The position numbers and the translations under genes are program-made. Below are positions 7,870-16,356 of a stretch of DNA of 64,000 nt, one piece after another (position 1 is the stretch's first letter; every line of letters begins with the position of its first letter). The DNA is from Rhodococcus sp. 1168 (GTDB taxonomy: Bacteria; Actinomycetota; Actinomycetes; Mycobacteriales; Mycobacteriaceae). Location: the NCBI RefSeq assembly GCF_002091955.1, contig NZ_MKKY01000048.1:1-64000 (forward strand), given 5' to 3'. The notes under the pieces were generated by a model. That model was not told the DNA's origin, searched no databases, and saw only the letters and a list, made by a program, of their open reading frames with translations.

Positions 7870-9462
7870 ATTACCTCGACGTCCACGCCCCATGAGATAT
7901 ATCTGGTCGCTCCCGAGCAGGACGCGCTCGACCCAGTGATCGGTGAATCGCCCGAGTCCATCGCGCGCCTGACGGACCGAACCGATGTGGTTGCGTACGA
8001 CGGAAGGTTCGCCTTGTCGATCACGTCCACGACGCCCCACCAGGCGATGGTCTTCGATCTGCTGTTTATCCGCGCTGCCCTCGACACTGCCCGCATCCGA
8101 TACCTGCTGGTTCGCGGCAACGACAAGCGACCCGTCATCGCCATCGATGCTGCCGATCGCGAACCACTGCGCGTAGCGCTGGTAGAGGCGTGCATGCAAG
8201 AGCCGTTCTACTCCAAAACGGTCGACATCAAACGAGCCAAGACGGTACTGGTGGCCGACGGATCACTCTCACCCGCCTCAGACGCCCGCATTTTTCGGCT
8301 CTATCGCCCCCGAATCGAACCGAACAGTGGCCTGCATTACGGCGCCTCGACGGCAGTTCAGATCGAACTGTGGGCATTTTCGCCCCAGGAGATCGTGCTT
8401 CCCGTCGAGAACTCGCTGACCCGCCGCACCATCCGACGCGACGAAGCAGTGCGCGGAACCGTCGAGCGGTTCGGAAAAACCTGGCCGACGATCGAGAACA
8501 TGTTTGCCGACCACGCGTCGGACATTAATTTCGATATCGACATCGTGTTCTCCTGGGTCGACGGCTCCTCCGCCGAATTTCAAGCCCAACGCGCACGCCG
8601 CATGCAGAACTACATTGTCGGAGAAGGCGACTCGTCACCCGCACGATTTCGGCAGATCGACGAACTGAAGTATGCGCTTCGCTCGATCCACATGTACGCA
8701 CCGTGGATTCGTCGCATCTTCGTCGCCACCGATTCCGACCGACCTGCCTGGCTGGCCGAAGATCCGCGCGTCACGTTCGTGCCGAGCGAAACGTTCTTCG
8801 CCGACACTTCCGTTCTGCCGACCCACAATTCACAGGCAGTCGAGTCCCAGCTGCATCACATCCCGGGCCTGTCCGAGCATTTCCTCTACTCCAACGACGA
8901 CATGTTCTTCGGACGCCCGGTCGGCCCGCAGATGTTCTTCTCCCCCGGTGGCATCAGCATGTTCATCGAGGCCGGCACCCGAATCGGGTTGGGCTACAAC
9001 GACGAAGATCGCAGCGGGTTCGAGAACGCCGCCCGGGTCAACCGCCGACTGCTGCAGGACCGCTTCGGTCTGATGACCACCAGGCACCTGGAACACGCGG
9101 CAACGCCACTGCGCAAAAGCGTCATGCAGGAGATGGAGAACGAGTTTCCCGACGAGTTCGCTGCCACCGCGGCAAGCGTATTCCGCGCCAGCACCAACAT
9201 CTCGGTCACCAACTCGCTCTATCACTACTACGCGTTGATGAGCGGCCGGGCAGTGGTGCAGACGAGTGCCAAGGTCACCTACATCGACACCACGTCGCAT
9301 TCGGGGCTCCATTCCATGGAGAACCTTCTGCCCAAGCGCTCGATCGACTTCTTCTGCCTCAACGACGGCAGCTTTCCCGAGGTCGACCTCGAGGTGCGGA
9401 CCCGTCGGGTCACCGAGTTCCTCGAAAGGTACTTCCCCATCGTTGCGCCCTGGGAAAGCTAG
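7870..9462 (+). CDS. cpsY: Stealth-family sugar-phosphate transferase (CpsY-like)
   Basis: The conserved Stealth regions occur in order: CR1 [12 protein letters not shown] near residue 223, CR2 from [22 protein letters not shown] to [15 protein letters not shown]3 around [20 protein letters not shown], and CR4 in the last 70 residues. Stealth enzymes transfer hexose-1-phosphates to make phosphodiester-linked envelope or capsular polymers. The first GTG (7936) would drop 22 codons that look coding ([10 protein letters not shown]). No ATG, GTG or TTG exists before the upstream stop at 7816, but an ATT at 7870 sits 6 bases after GGAAGGG, so I infer an AUU start giving 530 residues, near the length I recall for mycobacterial CpsY. 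It converges on a Rv0805-like gene, as in M. tuberculosis. Confidence 0.8.
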   Translation: MTSTSTPHEIYLVAPEQDALDPVIGESPESIARLTDRTDVVAYDGRFALSITSTTPHQAMVFDLLFIRAALDTARIRYLLVRGNDKRPVIAIDAADREPLRVALVEACMQEPFYSKTVDIKRAKTVLVADGSLSPASDARIFRLYRPRIEPNSGLHYGASTAVQIELWAFSPQEIVLPVENSLTRRTIRRDEAVRGTVERFGKTWPTIENMFADHASDINFDIDIVFSWVDGSSAEFQAQRARRMQNYIVGEGDSSPARFRQIDELKYALRSIHMYAPWIRRIFVATDSDRPAWLAEDPRVTFVPSETFFADTSVLPTHNSQAVESQLHHIPGLSEHFLYSNDDMFFGRPVGPQMFFSPGGISMFIEAGTRIGLGYNDEDRSGFENAARVNRRLLQDRFGLMTTRHLEHAATPLRKSVMQEMENEFPDEFAATAASVFRASTNISVTNSLYHYYALMSGRAVVQTSAKVTYIDTTSHSGLHSMENLLPKRSIDFFCLNDGSFPEVDLEVRTRRVTEFLERYFPIVAPWES

Positions 9463-10367
9463 ATACTGCTGAACCTCGGCCTTCGCGTGCTTTCGGCAAT
9501 GGTCACCCCGGCCTCGTCCAGACGCCGAACGACCTCTTCGGCGGAGACGTATTCACCGACGGTCTCATAGGTTCCGATGGGGACCACCGAGTGCACGACG
9601 TTGTCGTCGTAGAGGTGGACGAGGTTGTAGGCCTGAGCACCATCCCGGCCCCGGGTTGCGCCGGGCGGGACGTTCAGGTCCTGGGTATAGCAGGTAGCGG
9701 ACGCTACCGACACTGGAATTCCCGCGAACGTCGCTGATGTCGAATAGTGCAGGTGACCAGCCAGGATGGACCTGACGTCGCTACCACGGAGCACATCTGC
9801 GAGTCGGCGTTGATCGAGCAACTCCACCAGCACCGCAAGATCCAACACCGCAGGCACCGGCGGGTGATGCATCGCCAGAATGGTGCCGAATTCGGCTTTC
9901 GTTTCGAGAATGCCTGCAAGCCAATCCAATTGGGCTTGCGTCACTTCACCATAGTGGTGACCGGGAACCGTCGAATCCAACGTGATGATGCGAAGTCCTG
10001 CCACATCGTGCACCCGGTCGACCGTCCCGGTCGTCGGCGCCTGGTCGAGCAACCGTGATCGGAAGGCCGCACGGTCGTCGTGATTTCCCATCGCCCAGAT
10101 GATCCGGGCTCCGAGCGCATCGGCAACCGGCTCGACCAGCGCCCGCAGCGTGTCGTAAGCACCCGGCTCACCTCGGTCGGTGAGATCGCCGGTGAACACC
10201 AGTGCATCGGGCCGCACCCCGGACGTTTCGACGTCGGCGAGGATGCGACGCAGGGTGGCCGTACTGTCCACTCCCCCGTACAAATCACCGCCCTCGACGA
10301 GGTGCGTATCGCTCAGGTGCAGGAGGCAGTGGTTCGGGCGTGGATACTCCGCCGTACGAGCCTTCAT
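9459..10367 (-). CDS. Metallophosphoesterase, cyclic-nucleotide phosphodiesterase-like (Rv0805 type)
   Basis: A 302-residue calcineurin-like enzyme with every metal-binding block: [10 protein letters not shown] (D-x-H), [24 protein letters not shown] and AGHLHYSTS. This order and the length fit the class III cAMP phosphodiesterases typified by M. tuberculosis Rv0805, which hydrolyse 3',5'- and 2',3'-cyclic nucleotides using a dinuclear Fe/Mn site. I prefer the ATG at 10367, which has GGAAG upstream, over a GTG 12 codons earlier. The 3' ends of this gene and the Stealth gene overlap by 4 bp. Confidence 0.87.
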   Translation of the reverse strand: MKARTAEYPRPNHCLLHLSDTHLVEGGDLYGGVDSTATLRRILADVETSGVRPDALVFTGDLTDRGEPGAYDTLRALVEPVADALGARIIWAMGNHDDRAAFRSRLLDQAPTTGTVDRVHDVAGLRIITLDSTVPGHHYGEVTQAQLDWLAGILETKAEFGTILAMHHPPVPAVLDLAVLVELLDQRRLADVLRGSDVRSILAGHLHYSTSATFAGIPVSVASATCYTQDLNVPPGATRGRDGAQAYNLVHLYDDNVVHSVVPIGTYETVGEYVSAEEVVRRLDEAGVTIAESTRRPRFSSI

Positions 10368-10506
10368 CGGTGTCTCGCTTCCGATCGGCCTTCTCGTGGG
10401 CACACTTTTCGCATGCCCTCTAGTTCACAGTAGCCAAACCCCCCGAAGGGAACACCCGGGGTACGGCGAATTTACGGCGAACGAACACCGAGACAGCTCC
10501 CCCATG

Positions 10507-10543
10507 CAGGTGAGTGGGAATCAGCTCGATTCCCACTCACCTG
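10507..10543. terminator. Hairpin terminator after the acyl-CoA dehydrogenase pair
   Basis: A perfect 15-bp inverted repeat (arm CAGGTGAGTGGGAAT) with a 7-base loop lies 12 bases downstream of the minus-strand stop at 10555. No U-tract follows, which is usual for actinobacterial terminators. Confidence 0.75.
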
Positions 10544-10554
10544 TCGAGAAACTC

Positions 10555-11652
10555 TTACTGCGAGAGCGCGCGCAGGTGCTCGTCTGCGCCACCGAGCGTG
10601 TGCTCGATCGCGACGAGCCTGCTGACGTAGTGTCCGACCGGGTACTCGGCCGTGACGCCGATACCACCGTGCAGCTGAATCGCCTCTTGCCCCAGCTTGC
10701 GTGAGGACCGAGATATCTGCAGCTTCGAACGCGAAGCCACGAGCGGATCGACGACGTCGTCTGCGAGGTTCATCGTTGCGTACAGGGCCATACTGCGCGC
10801 CAGTTCGAGCAACACGTACATATCCGCAGCCCGGAACGTCAGCGCCTGGAATTTCGCGAGCGGAACCCCGAATTGCTTGCGCTGCTTCAGATAATCCGTC
10901 GTCAACCTCAGTGCCTCTTCCATGGCACCGACAGCTTCGGCGCACAGTGCAGCCTGCGCCTTCACCTCCGAAGCCACGATGGCCGCGGCCGCATCCTCAC
11001 CGTCACCCAACGGCTCGGCCGCGACATCGGTAAACGTGATCTGTGCCGCCCGACCACCATCGTGAGTTCGGTAGGACTTGCGATCGAGCCCCGTCGCATC
11101 GCCGTCGACGAGAAACAGGCCTACCCCGCCGCCTGGAAGCGTGGCACTGACCACCAACACATCAGCACTGCCGCCGGATGGGACCGGATTCTTCGTACCG
11201 GTGATCGACCACGACCCGCCGTCCTCGGTCGCTGAAGTACTCACCGAGATATTCGGCCAACGGCTGCCGGTTTCGTTGTGTGCGAAGGCAAGCAAGGTGC
11301 TGCCTTCTGCTACGCCGGGCAAGATGCGTCGGCGCTGATCGACACTTCCGACCTCGGAGATCAATCCGCCCGGCACGAGCACCGCATCGAGTATCGGCTC
11401 CGGGGCGAGGCGACGACCGACCTCGGTCATGACGGCCATGATCTCCACCGGACCGGCATCCATGCCGCCGTCGTCCTCGGAGAAACTCAGTCCGAGTAGC
11501 CCGACTTCGGCGAGCTGCTTCCACACATCAGCCGACCAACCAGGTTCGGCGGCAACGATCTTGTTTCGCTTTTCGGTGTCATACGCCCTCGACAGCACCT
11601 CACGAGTGGTGTCACGCAGGAGTTTCTGTTCTTCGTTCAGTTCGAAATCCAT
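10555..11652 (-). CDS. Acyl-CoA dehydrogenase, smaller subunit of a pair
   Basis: A 365-residue FadE-type flavoprotein: N-terminal helices (MDFELNEEQKLLRDTTREVL), a beta domain (GSWSITGTKNPVPSGGSADVL), and the C-terminal four-helix region with RKQFGVPLAKFQ, LGQEAIQLHGGIG and YPVGHYVSR. The usual FAD-contact segment before the beta domain (normally MTEP-GSD) reads AHNETGSRW and is weakened, as often seen in the partner subunit of heteromeric enzymes. It lies 9 bp downstream of a larger acyl-CoA dehydrogenase, so the two probably form an alpha2beta2 enzyme for a bulky CoA thioester. The arrangement recalls fadE17/fadE18; the substrate is not known. Confidence 0.85.
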   Translation of the reverse strand: MDFELNEEQKLLRDTTREVLSRAYDTEKRNKIVAAEPGWSADVWKQLAEVGLLGLSFSEDDGGMDAGPVEIMAVMTEVGRRLAPEPILDAVLVPGGLISEVGSVDQRRRILPGVAEGSTLLAFAHNETGSRWPNISVSTSATEDGGSWSITGTKNPVPSGGSADVLVVSATLPGGGVGLFLVDGDATGLDRKSYRTHDGGRAAQITFTDVAAEPLGDGEDAAAAIVASEVKAQAALCAEAVGAMEEALRLTTDYLKQRKQFGVPLAKFQALTFRAADMYVLLELARSMALYATMNLADDVVDPLVASRSKLQISRSSRKLGQEAIQLHGGIGVTAEYPVGHYVSRLVAIEHTLGGADEHLRALSQ

Positions 11653-11661
11653 GTCTGCCCC

Positions 11662-12837
11662 TCACAATCCGAGAATCGTCGATGCGATGATCTGCCGCTG
11701 CACTTCGTTGGATCCGCCGTAGATCGATACCTTGCGGTAGTTGAGGTACGTCGGAACCGAACGTTGTGCCCAACCGGGACTGTCGATGTCCTCGCCTGCC
11801 TCGTAGGGAAGCGAATCTGGTCCTGCGATATCCATCAACATCTCGGTCGCCGACTGCTGCAGCTCCGATCCGCGCAACTTCAGAATCGACGACGCTGGAT
11901 TCGGCTTACCGTCGGAAGATCCCGACACCATTCTCAGCTGTGTGAGTTCGAGTGCGAGAACTTCGTTTTCGAGCTCGGCGAATCGCGCGGCGAAGATCGG
12001 ATCCTCCAGGAGCGTGCCGTCGGCAACGGCGGTGGCGGCCGCATGCTTCTTTGCCTGTTCCAGACGAACCTTGGTGTGCCCGACCCGGGTGACACCGGTG
12101 CGTTCGTTACCGAGCAGGAATTTCGCGTAACTCCACCCCTGGTTCTCCTCGCCCACAAGGTTCTCCGCCGGAACGCGGACGTTTTCGAAGAATACTTCGT
12201 TGACCTCGACGCTGCCGTCGATCAACTTGATCGGGCGAACCGTGATGCCAGGGGTGTTCAAATCGATCAGCAGGAACGAGATCCCCGCCTGCTTCTTCGG
12301 GGCATCCGGGTTCGTTCGGACGAGGGCGAAGATCCAATCGGCGTACTGCCCGAGCGTCGTCCACGTCTTCTGGCCGTTGACGATGTAGTCGTCACCGTCG
12401 CGCAATGCAGTCGTTCGCAGCGATGCAAGGTCCGATCCCGCCTCGGGCTCGGAGAATCCCTGACACCACCAGATATCCAGATTGGCCGTCTTCGGAAGGA
12501 ACTTCTCCTTCATCTCTTGCGAGCCGAAAGTAGCGATCACCGGGCCGACCATCGAGGCGTTGAACGCCAATGGCTCGGGTACCGAGGCAAGCTGCATCTC
12601 GTCCAGCCAGATATGACGCTGAACCGGCGTCCAATCCCTACCGCCGAACTCTGTGGGCCAATGCGGAACAGCCAGACCGTTCGCATTGAGGATGCGCATC
12701 GTCGTCACCATGTCTTCACGGCTCAGCTCGATGCCCACTTTGCTCTTCTCGCGGATTTCCGCGGGAATCTCAGTGGTGAAGAAAGTCCGCATTTCGTTAC
12801 GGAAGGCGGCTTCCTTCTCTGTCAAAGCAAGATTCAT
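11662..12837 (-). CDS. Acyl-CoA dehydrogenase, larger subunit of a pair
   Basis: A 391-residue FadE protein with QGFSEPEAGSDLASLRT (FAD/CoA segment), a TTLGQYADWIFALVRT beta region, RTGVTRVGHTKVRLEQAKK, and the C-terminal IYGGSNEVQRQIIA motif. The position that holds the catalytic Glu in medium-chain enzymes (IYEGT) is Gly here, so the base must lie elsewhere, possibly the Glu in GNERTG. The ATG at 12837 follows GGAGGGACC and fits the family start; the frame is open further upstream but without family residues. It is the first gene of the operon with the smaller subunit. Confidence 0.87.
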   Translation of the reverse strand: MNLALTEKEAAFRNEMRTFFTTEIPAEIREKSKVGIELSREDMVTTMRILNANGLAVPHWPTEFGGRDWTPVQRHIWLDEMQLASVPEPLAFNASMVGPVIATFGSQEMKEKFLPKTANLDIWWCQGFSEPEAGSDLASLRTTALRDGDDYIVNGQKTWTTLGQYADWIFALVRTNPDAPKKQAGISFLLIDLNTPGITVRPIKLIDGSVEVNEVFFENVRVPAENLVGEENQGWSYAKFLLGNERTGVTRVGHTKVRLEQAKKHAAATAVADGTLLEDPIFAARFAELENEVLALELTQLRMVSGSSDGKPNPASSILKLRGSELQQSATEMLMDIAGPDSLPYEAGEDIDSPGWAQRSVPTYLNYRKVSIYGGSNEVQRQIIASTILGL

Positions 12838-12912
12838 TTTGGTCCCTCCGGACTCGACCACATTGTCTCTTCCGACCGTACTCCCCAGTAGCTGGGATAC
12901 TCTCCGGACACT

Positions 12913-13479
12913 ATGACTTTGCTGGCACTGGTTCGACATGGCGAAACCGACTGGAATCTGCACGGTCGCCTCCAAGGCTCCTCGGACATTCCACTGAACT
13001 CGACCGGCCGCGCACAAGCCCGCGAAGCGGTGTACGAACTCGAGGGCCACGCCTGGGACCTGTTGGTGAGTTCACCATTGTCGAGGGCTTCGGAGACAGC
13101 GGACATCATCGGATCGCATCTGGGGATCGAGCGCAGCGACGTCTATCCCGATCTCGCCGAACGACACTTCGGCGAGGCCGAGGGATTCACCGACTACGAC
13201 GCGTACTCACACTGGCCGGACGGACTGTATCCAGGCCTGGAACCGCGCGGCGCCCTGATCGAGCGAGGGGTGCAAGCCGTCGAGATGATCGCGCAAACGT
13301 ATCCGGACTCGTCAGTGATCGCGGTCGCCCACGGCGGCATCATCCGGGCGATTCTCGGTGCGATCCGCGGCATACCATCGCCGCGCATCCTGAACGCCGG
13401 GGTATCCACTCTTGTCCGCGACGAGAATGGATGGACTGTGCGCACGATCAACGGAATTCCAGCACGGAGGTATCACTGA
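12913..13479 (+). CDS. Histidine phosphatase (phosphoglycerate mutase-like)
   Basis: A 188-residue branch-2-like acid phosphatase. The catalytic LVRHGETDWN motif is at residues 6-15, the acid/base Glu region is DLAERHFGEAEG, and the second catalytic His is in AVAHGGIIRAI. Actinobacterial members include glucosyl-3-phosphoglycerate phosphatase (GpgP) and general phosphatases; the substrate is not determined. No ribosome binding site is visible; a GATACT hexamer at 12896-12901 suggests a very short leader. The divergent acyl-CoA dehydrogenase gene begins 75 bp away, and a RidA gene follows one base after the stop. Confidence 0.87.
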   Translation: MTLLALVRHGETDWNLHGRLQGSSDIPLNSTGRAQAREAVYELEGHAWDLLVSSPLSRASETADIIGSHLGIERSDVYPDLAERHFGEAEGFTDYDAYSHWPDGLYPGLEPRGALIERGVQAVEMIAQTYPDSSVIAVAHGGIIRAILGAIRGIPSPRILNAGVSTLVRDENGWTVRTINGIPARRYH

Positions 13480-13480
13480 G

Positions 13481-13963
13481 ATGCGCATCGAACGCAAGCT
13501 GGAAGAACTGGGATTCGTCCTTCCCGCCGAGGCTCACGCGCCGCCAGGATTCCAGTTCTCCTTCGAATGGGTTCGCGTTCGAGGCAACCGGGTGTATGTC
13601 ACGGGTCACTCACCGCAGCGGGCGGACGGGTCGATGGCTGGCCCCTTCGGCGCAGTGCCGTCGCACATCTCCCTCGACGAGGCCACGGACGCTGCACGAG
13701 ACACAGCCCTGGCGGTACTCGCCAGCGTGCAACGCGCTATCGGCGATCTCGATCGAATCAGTGCTTGGCTCACCGTCTCGGGAATGGTCAACGCCGATCA
13801 CGGGTTCACCCAGACGACGACCGTTGTAAACGGCTTCTCCGACGTGATCCTGCAAGTGTTCGGCCCCGAAGTCGGAGCCCATGCGCGCAGTGCCATCGGA
13901 ACGGCAGCACTACCGATGAACAACGCCGTTGTCGTATCGGCAGAAATAGAGATCGACGGGTAG
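13481..13963 (+). CDS. RidA-family protein
   Basis: A 160-residue member of the YjgF/YER057c/UK114 family, in the longer YjgH/Rv-type branch that begins MRIERKLEELGFVLP. It has VRGNRVYVTGHSP near residue 35, the trimer-core AVLASVQRAIGDLDRI, and a C-terminal ARSAIGTAALPMNNAVVVSAEIE. RidA proteins hydrolyse reactive enamine/imine intermediates from PLP enzymes; the long branch is less studied. The ATG is one base after the phosphatase stop, so translation is coupled. Confidence 0.87.
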   Translation: MRIERKLEELGFVLPAEAHAPPGFQFSFEWVRVRGNRVYVTGHSPQRADGSMAGPFGAVPSHISLDEATDAARDTALAVLASVQRAIGDLDRISAWLTVSGMVNADHGFTQTTTVVNGFSDVILQVFGPEVGAHARSAIGTAALPMNNAVVVSAEIEIDG

Positions 13964-14004
13964 GTTTCCTCTACCGAACGAGATGACGGAAGGCCTACTT
14001 CGAA

Positions 14005-15492
14005 GTGCATCGCAAAGTGCTCGCTCTGCTAGCCGTGCTGGTCGCACTGATGTCCGTTGCCGGTTGTGGGTCCTCCACCGGACCACTGATCGATACGGTC
14101 CAAGACAACGGTGTACTCGTCGTCGGTACCGAAGGGACCTACAGCCCGTTCAGCTTTCAGGGCTCGAACGGACAGCTCACCGGGTACGACATCGACGTGG
14201 TCGACGCAGTCGCGGGCGAACTCGGCGTCCGCGTCGAATACGTACAAACGCCGTTCGACTCGATCTTCGCCGGCCTTCAATCCGGGCGTTTCGACCTGAT
14301 CGCCAATCAGGTCACGATCAACCCCGATCGGCAGAACGCATACGACCTGTCCAAGCCGTACACGGTCTCCGAGGGCGAGATCCTCGATTCGGCGAACAGC
14401 ACATCGATCACCTCTGTGGCAGACCTCGCAGGCAAGACGACCGCACAATCGTCGACGAGCAACTGGGCCCAGGTCGCCGCTGACGCAGGCGCGAAAGTCG
14501 AAGCCGTCGAAGGGTTCGTGCAGGCCGTCACCCTCGTGAAAGACGGGCGCGTCGACGCCACCGTCAACGACAGCCTCGCCATCGCCGAGTATCTGAAACA
14601 GACCGGTGACACCGGCGTCAAAGTAGCGGCGCAGACCGGAGACACCAGCTACCAGGCATTCGCGGCCCGCAAAGACAGCGGCCTGATGGACGAAATCGAC
14701 AATGCGATAGACACTTTGCAGGCGGACGGAACGCTCGACCGGATCTCGACCACGTACTTCGGTTCCGCCGTCGCCGCACCGATAGCAGACACCCAGGCAC
14801 CGACGTCCGACGCATCAGGCACCGAACCACAATCCAAGTTCGATCTGATCCTCGACAATCTGTGGCCGATGTTGAAGGCAACGCTGACGATGACCATCCC
14901 GCTGACGGCCATCAGCTTCGCCATCGGGCTCGTCATCGCCCTTGCAGTTGCCCTGGCTCGTATCTCGTCGAACAAAGCGTTGTCTTCGGCAGCGCGCTTC
15001 TACGTGTCCATCGTTCGAGGCACGCCGCTACTGCTGCAGTTGTTCATCGTCTTCTACGCCCTGCCGCAGTTCGGCGTGGTGATCGACCCGTTCCCAGCTG
15101 CGGTGGTCGCCTTCAGCTTGAACGTCGGCGGTTATGCAGCCGAAGTCATCAGAGCGGCCATCCTCAGCGTGCCGAAGGGGCAATGGGAAGCCTCGCAGAC
15201 CATCGGAATGGGCTACCGAACGACGCTGCAGCGCATCATTCTCCCTCAGGCTCTGCGTACCGCCGTGCCTCCGCTGTCGAACACGTTGATCTCGCTCGTC
15301 AAAGACACCTCGTTGGCGTCGACCATTCTGGTGACCGAATTGCTGCGCGTCGCGCAATTGGCGGCCGCACCGACGTTCGACTTCTTCGCTCTCTACAGCG
15401 TTGCCGCGCTGTACTACTGGGTGATCTGCATGATTCTTTCGTTCTTCCAAGGAAAACTCGAAGTCCGACTCGATAGGTATGTGGCGAAATGA
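14005..15492 (+). CDS. Amino-acid ABC transporter: fused substrate-binding and permease protein
   Basis: A 495-residue fusion. Residues 1-22 form a lipoprotein signal with a lipobox-like SVAGC. Residues 25-260 are a family 3 solute-binding domain (VLVVGTEGTYSPFSF, GYDIDVVDAVAGELG, FDLIANQVTINPDR). After a short linker the permease domain begins near 285 (NLWPMLKATLTMTIPLTAISF) with five predicted membrane helices and the EAA loop (VPKGQWEASQTIGMGYRTTLQRIILPQALR). Such fusions occur in GlnP/ArtQ-type importers for polar amino acids, with two binding domains per dimer. The start is GTG with GGAAGG upstream. The stop overlaps the ATPase gene (ATGA). Confidence 0.9.
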   Translation: MHRKVLALLAVLVALMSVAGCGSSTGPLIDTVQDNGVLVVGTEGTYSPFSFQGSNGQLTGYDIDVVDAVAGELGVRVEYVQTPFDSIFAGLQSGRFDLIANQVTINPDRQNAYDLSKPYTVSEGEILDSANSTSITSVADLAGKTTAQSSTSNWAQVAADAGAKVEAVEGFVQAVTLVKDGRVDATVNDSLAIAEYLKQTGDTGVKVAAQTGDTSYQAFAARKDSGLMDEIDNAIDTLQADGTLDRISTTYFGSAVAAPIADTQAPTSDASGTEPQSKFDLILDNLWPMLKATLTMTIPLTAISFAIGLVIALAVALARISSNKALSSAARFYVSIVRGTPLLLQLFIVFYALPQFGVVIDPFPAAVVAFSLNVGGYAAEVIRAAILSVPKGQWEASQTIGMGYRTTLQRIILPQALRTAVPPLSNTLISLVKDTSLASTILVTELLRVAQLAAAPTFDFFALYSVAALYYWVICMILSFFQGKLEVRLDRYVAK

Positions 15493-16235
15493 CCGACCTT
15501 CTCGACGTCAAGGCACTCAAGAAGTCGTTCGGCGAGATCGACGTGCTGTGCGATGTCTCCTTCTCCGTCCCGGCGGGAAGCGTCACCGTGATCATCGGAT
15601 CGTCCGGATCCGGCAAGACCACGGTGCTCAGATCGTTGAATGCACTCGACCCCGCCGATTCAGGGTCGATCCGGATCGGTGACGTCTCCGTCGACTTCGC
15701 AACCACAGTGTCCGCAGCAGAGCTTCGACTCCTCCGAGCGCAAAGCGGAATGGTCTTCCAAAGCCACAATCTGTTCCCACACAAAACCGTCCTGCAGAAC
15801 ATCATCGAAGGTCCGGTGATCGTCCAGAAACGTCCGAAGGACGAAGCGATCGCCGACGCCCTCACCCTGCTCGAGCAGGTCGGCCTCGAAACCAAAGCCG
15901 ATCAATACCCGTTCCAACTTTCCGGTGGCCAGCAACAACGCGTCGGGATCGCCCGAGCCTTGGCGCTTCGACCGAAGCTCATGCTGTTCGACGAGCCGAC
16001 CTCCGCGCTCGATCCCGAACTGGTCGGCGAAGTACTCGCCGTCATCAAAAATCTTGCAGCGCAGGGGTGGACGATGGTGATCGTCACCCACGAAATCCGC
16101 TTCGCCCAGCAAGTCGCCGATCAAGTTCTCTTCATCGAGGACGGCATCGTTCTCGAGCGCGGAACACCAGAGGAAGTACTGGTGAATCCGACCGAGCCGC
16201 GAACCAGGCAGTTCCTACAGCGAATCATGGGCTGA
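15489..16235 (+). CDS. Amino-acid ABC transporter ATP-binding protein
   Basis: A 248-residue PAAT-family ATPase with Walker A GSSGSGKTT, the Q-loop in GMVFQSHNLFPHKTVLQN, the signature LSGGQQQR, Walker B LMLFDEPTSALDPE and the H-loop VTHEIRFA. It powers the fused binding-protein/permease encoded immediately upstream, with which it overlaps by four bases. Together the two proteins make a complete importer. The exact amino acid is unknown; glutamine/glutamate or another polar amino acid is the family expectation. Confidence 0.9.
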   Translation: MTDLLDVKALKKSFGEIDVLCDVSFSVPAGSVTVIIGSSGSGKTTVLRSLNALDPADSGSIRIGDVSVDFATTVSAAELRLLRAQSGMVFQSHNLFPHKTVLQNIIEGPVIVQKRPKDEAIADALTLLEQVGLETKADQYPFQLSGGQQQRVGIARALALRPKLMLFDEPTSALDPELVGEVLAVIKNLAAQGWTMVIVTHEIRFAQQVADQVLFIEDGIVLERGTPEEVLVNPTEPRTRQFLQRIMG

Positions 16236-16247
16236 CGAACGCGGGTC

Positions 16248-16285
16248 CGCCCAAGAAAAACACCGCCCAAGAAAAACACCGCCCA
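16248..16285. repeat. Tandem 16-bp direct repeat
   Basis: The unit CGCCCAAGAAAAACAC occurs twice back to back (16248-16263, 16264-16279) with the first six bases of a third copy. It lies right after the ABC ATPase stop and runs into a hairpin. Confidence 0.8.
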
Positions 16286-16327
16286 CCTACGCGTCGCACC
16301 TTTTGAAACAGGGTGCGATACGTGGGC
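16281..16327. terminator. Imperfect hairpin between convergent genes
   Basis: GCCCAC at 16281 pairs with GTGGGC at 16322-16327, and CGCACC pairs with GGTGCG around a TTTTGAAACA loop. The position between the ABC ATPase stop and the DEAD-box gene stop suggests a bidirectional terminator. Confidence 0.65.
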
Positions 16328-16356
16328 AGACGGTGTCAGTCTACTTTTCGGCTTTC

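Noticed and set aside
8703-9737. A 344-codon frame overlapping the Stealth gene
   Set aside because: Arg/Pro-rich alternative frame; the Stealth conserved regions lie in the other frame.
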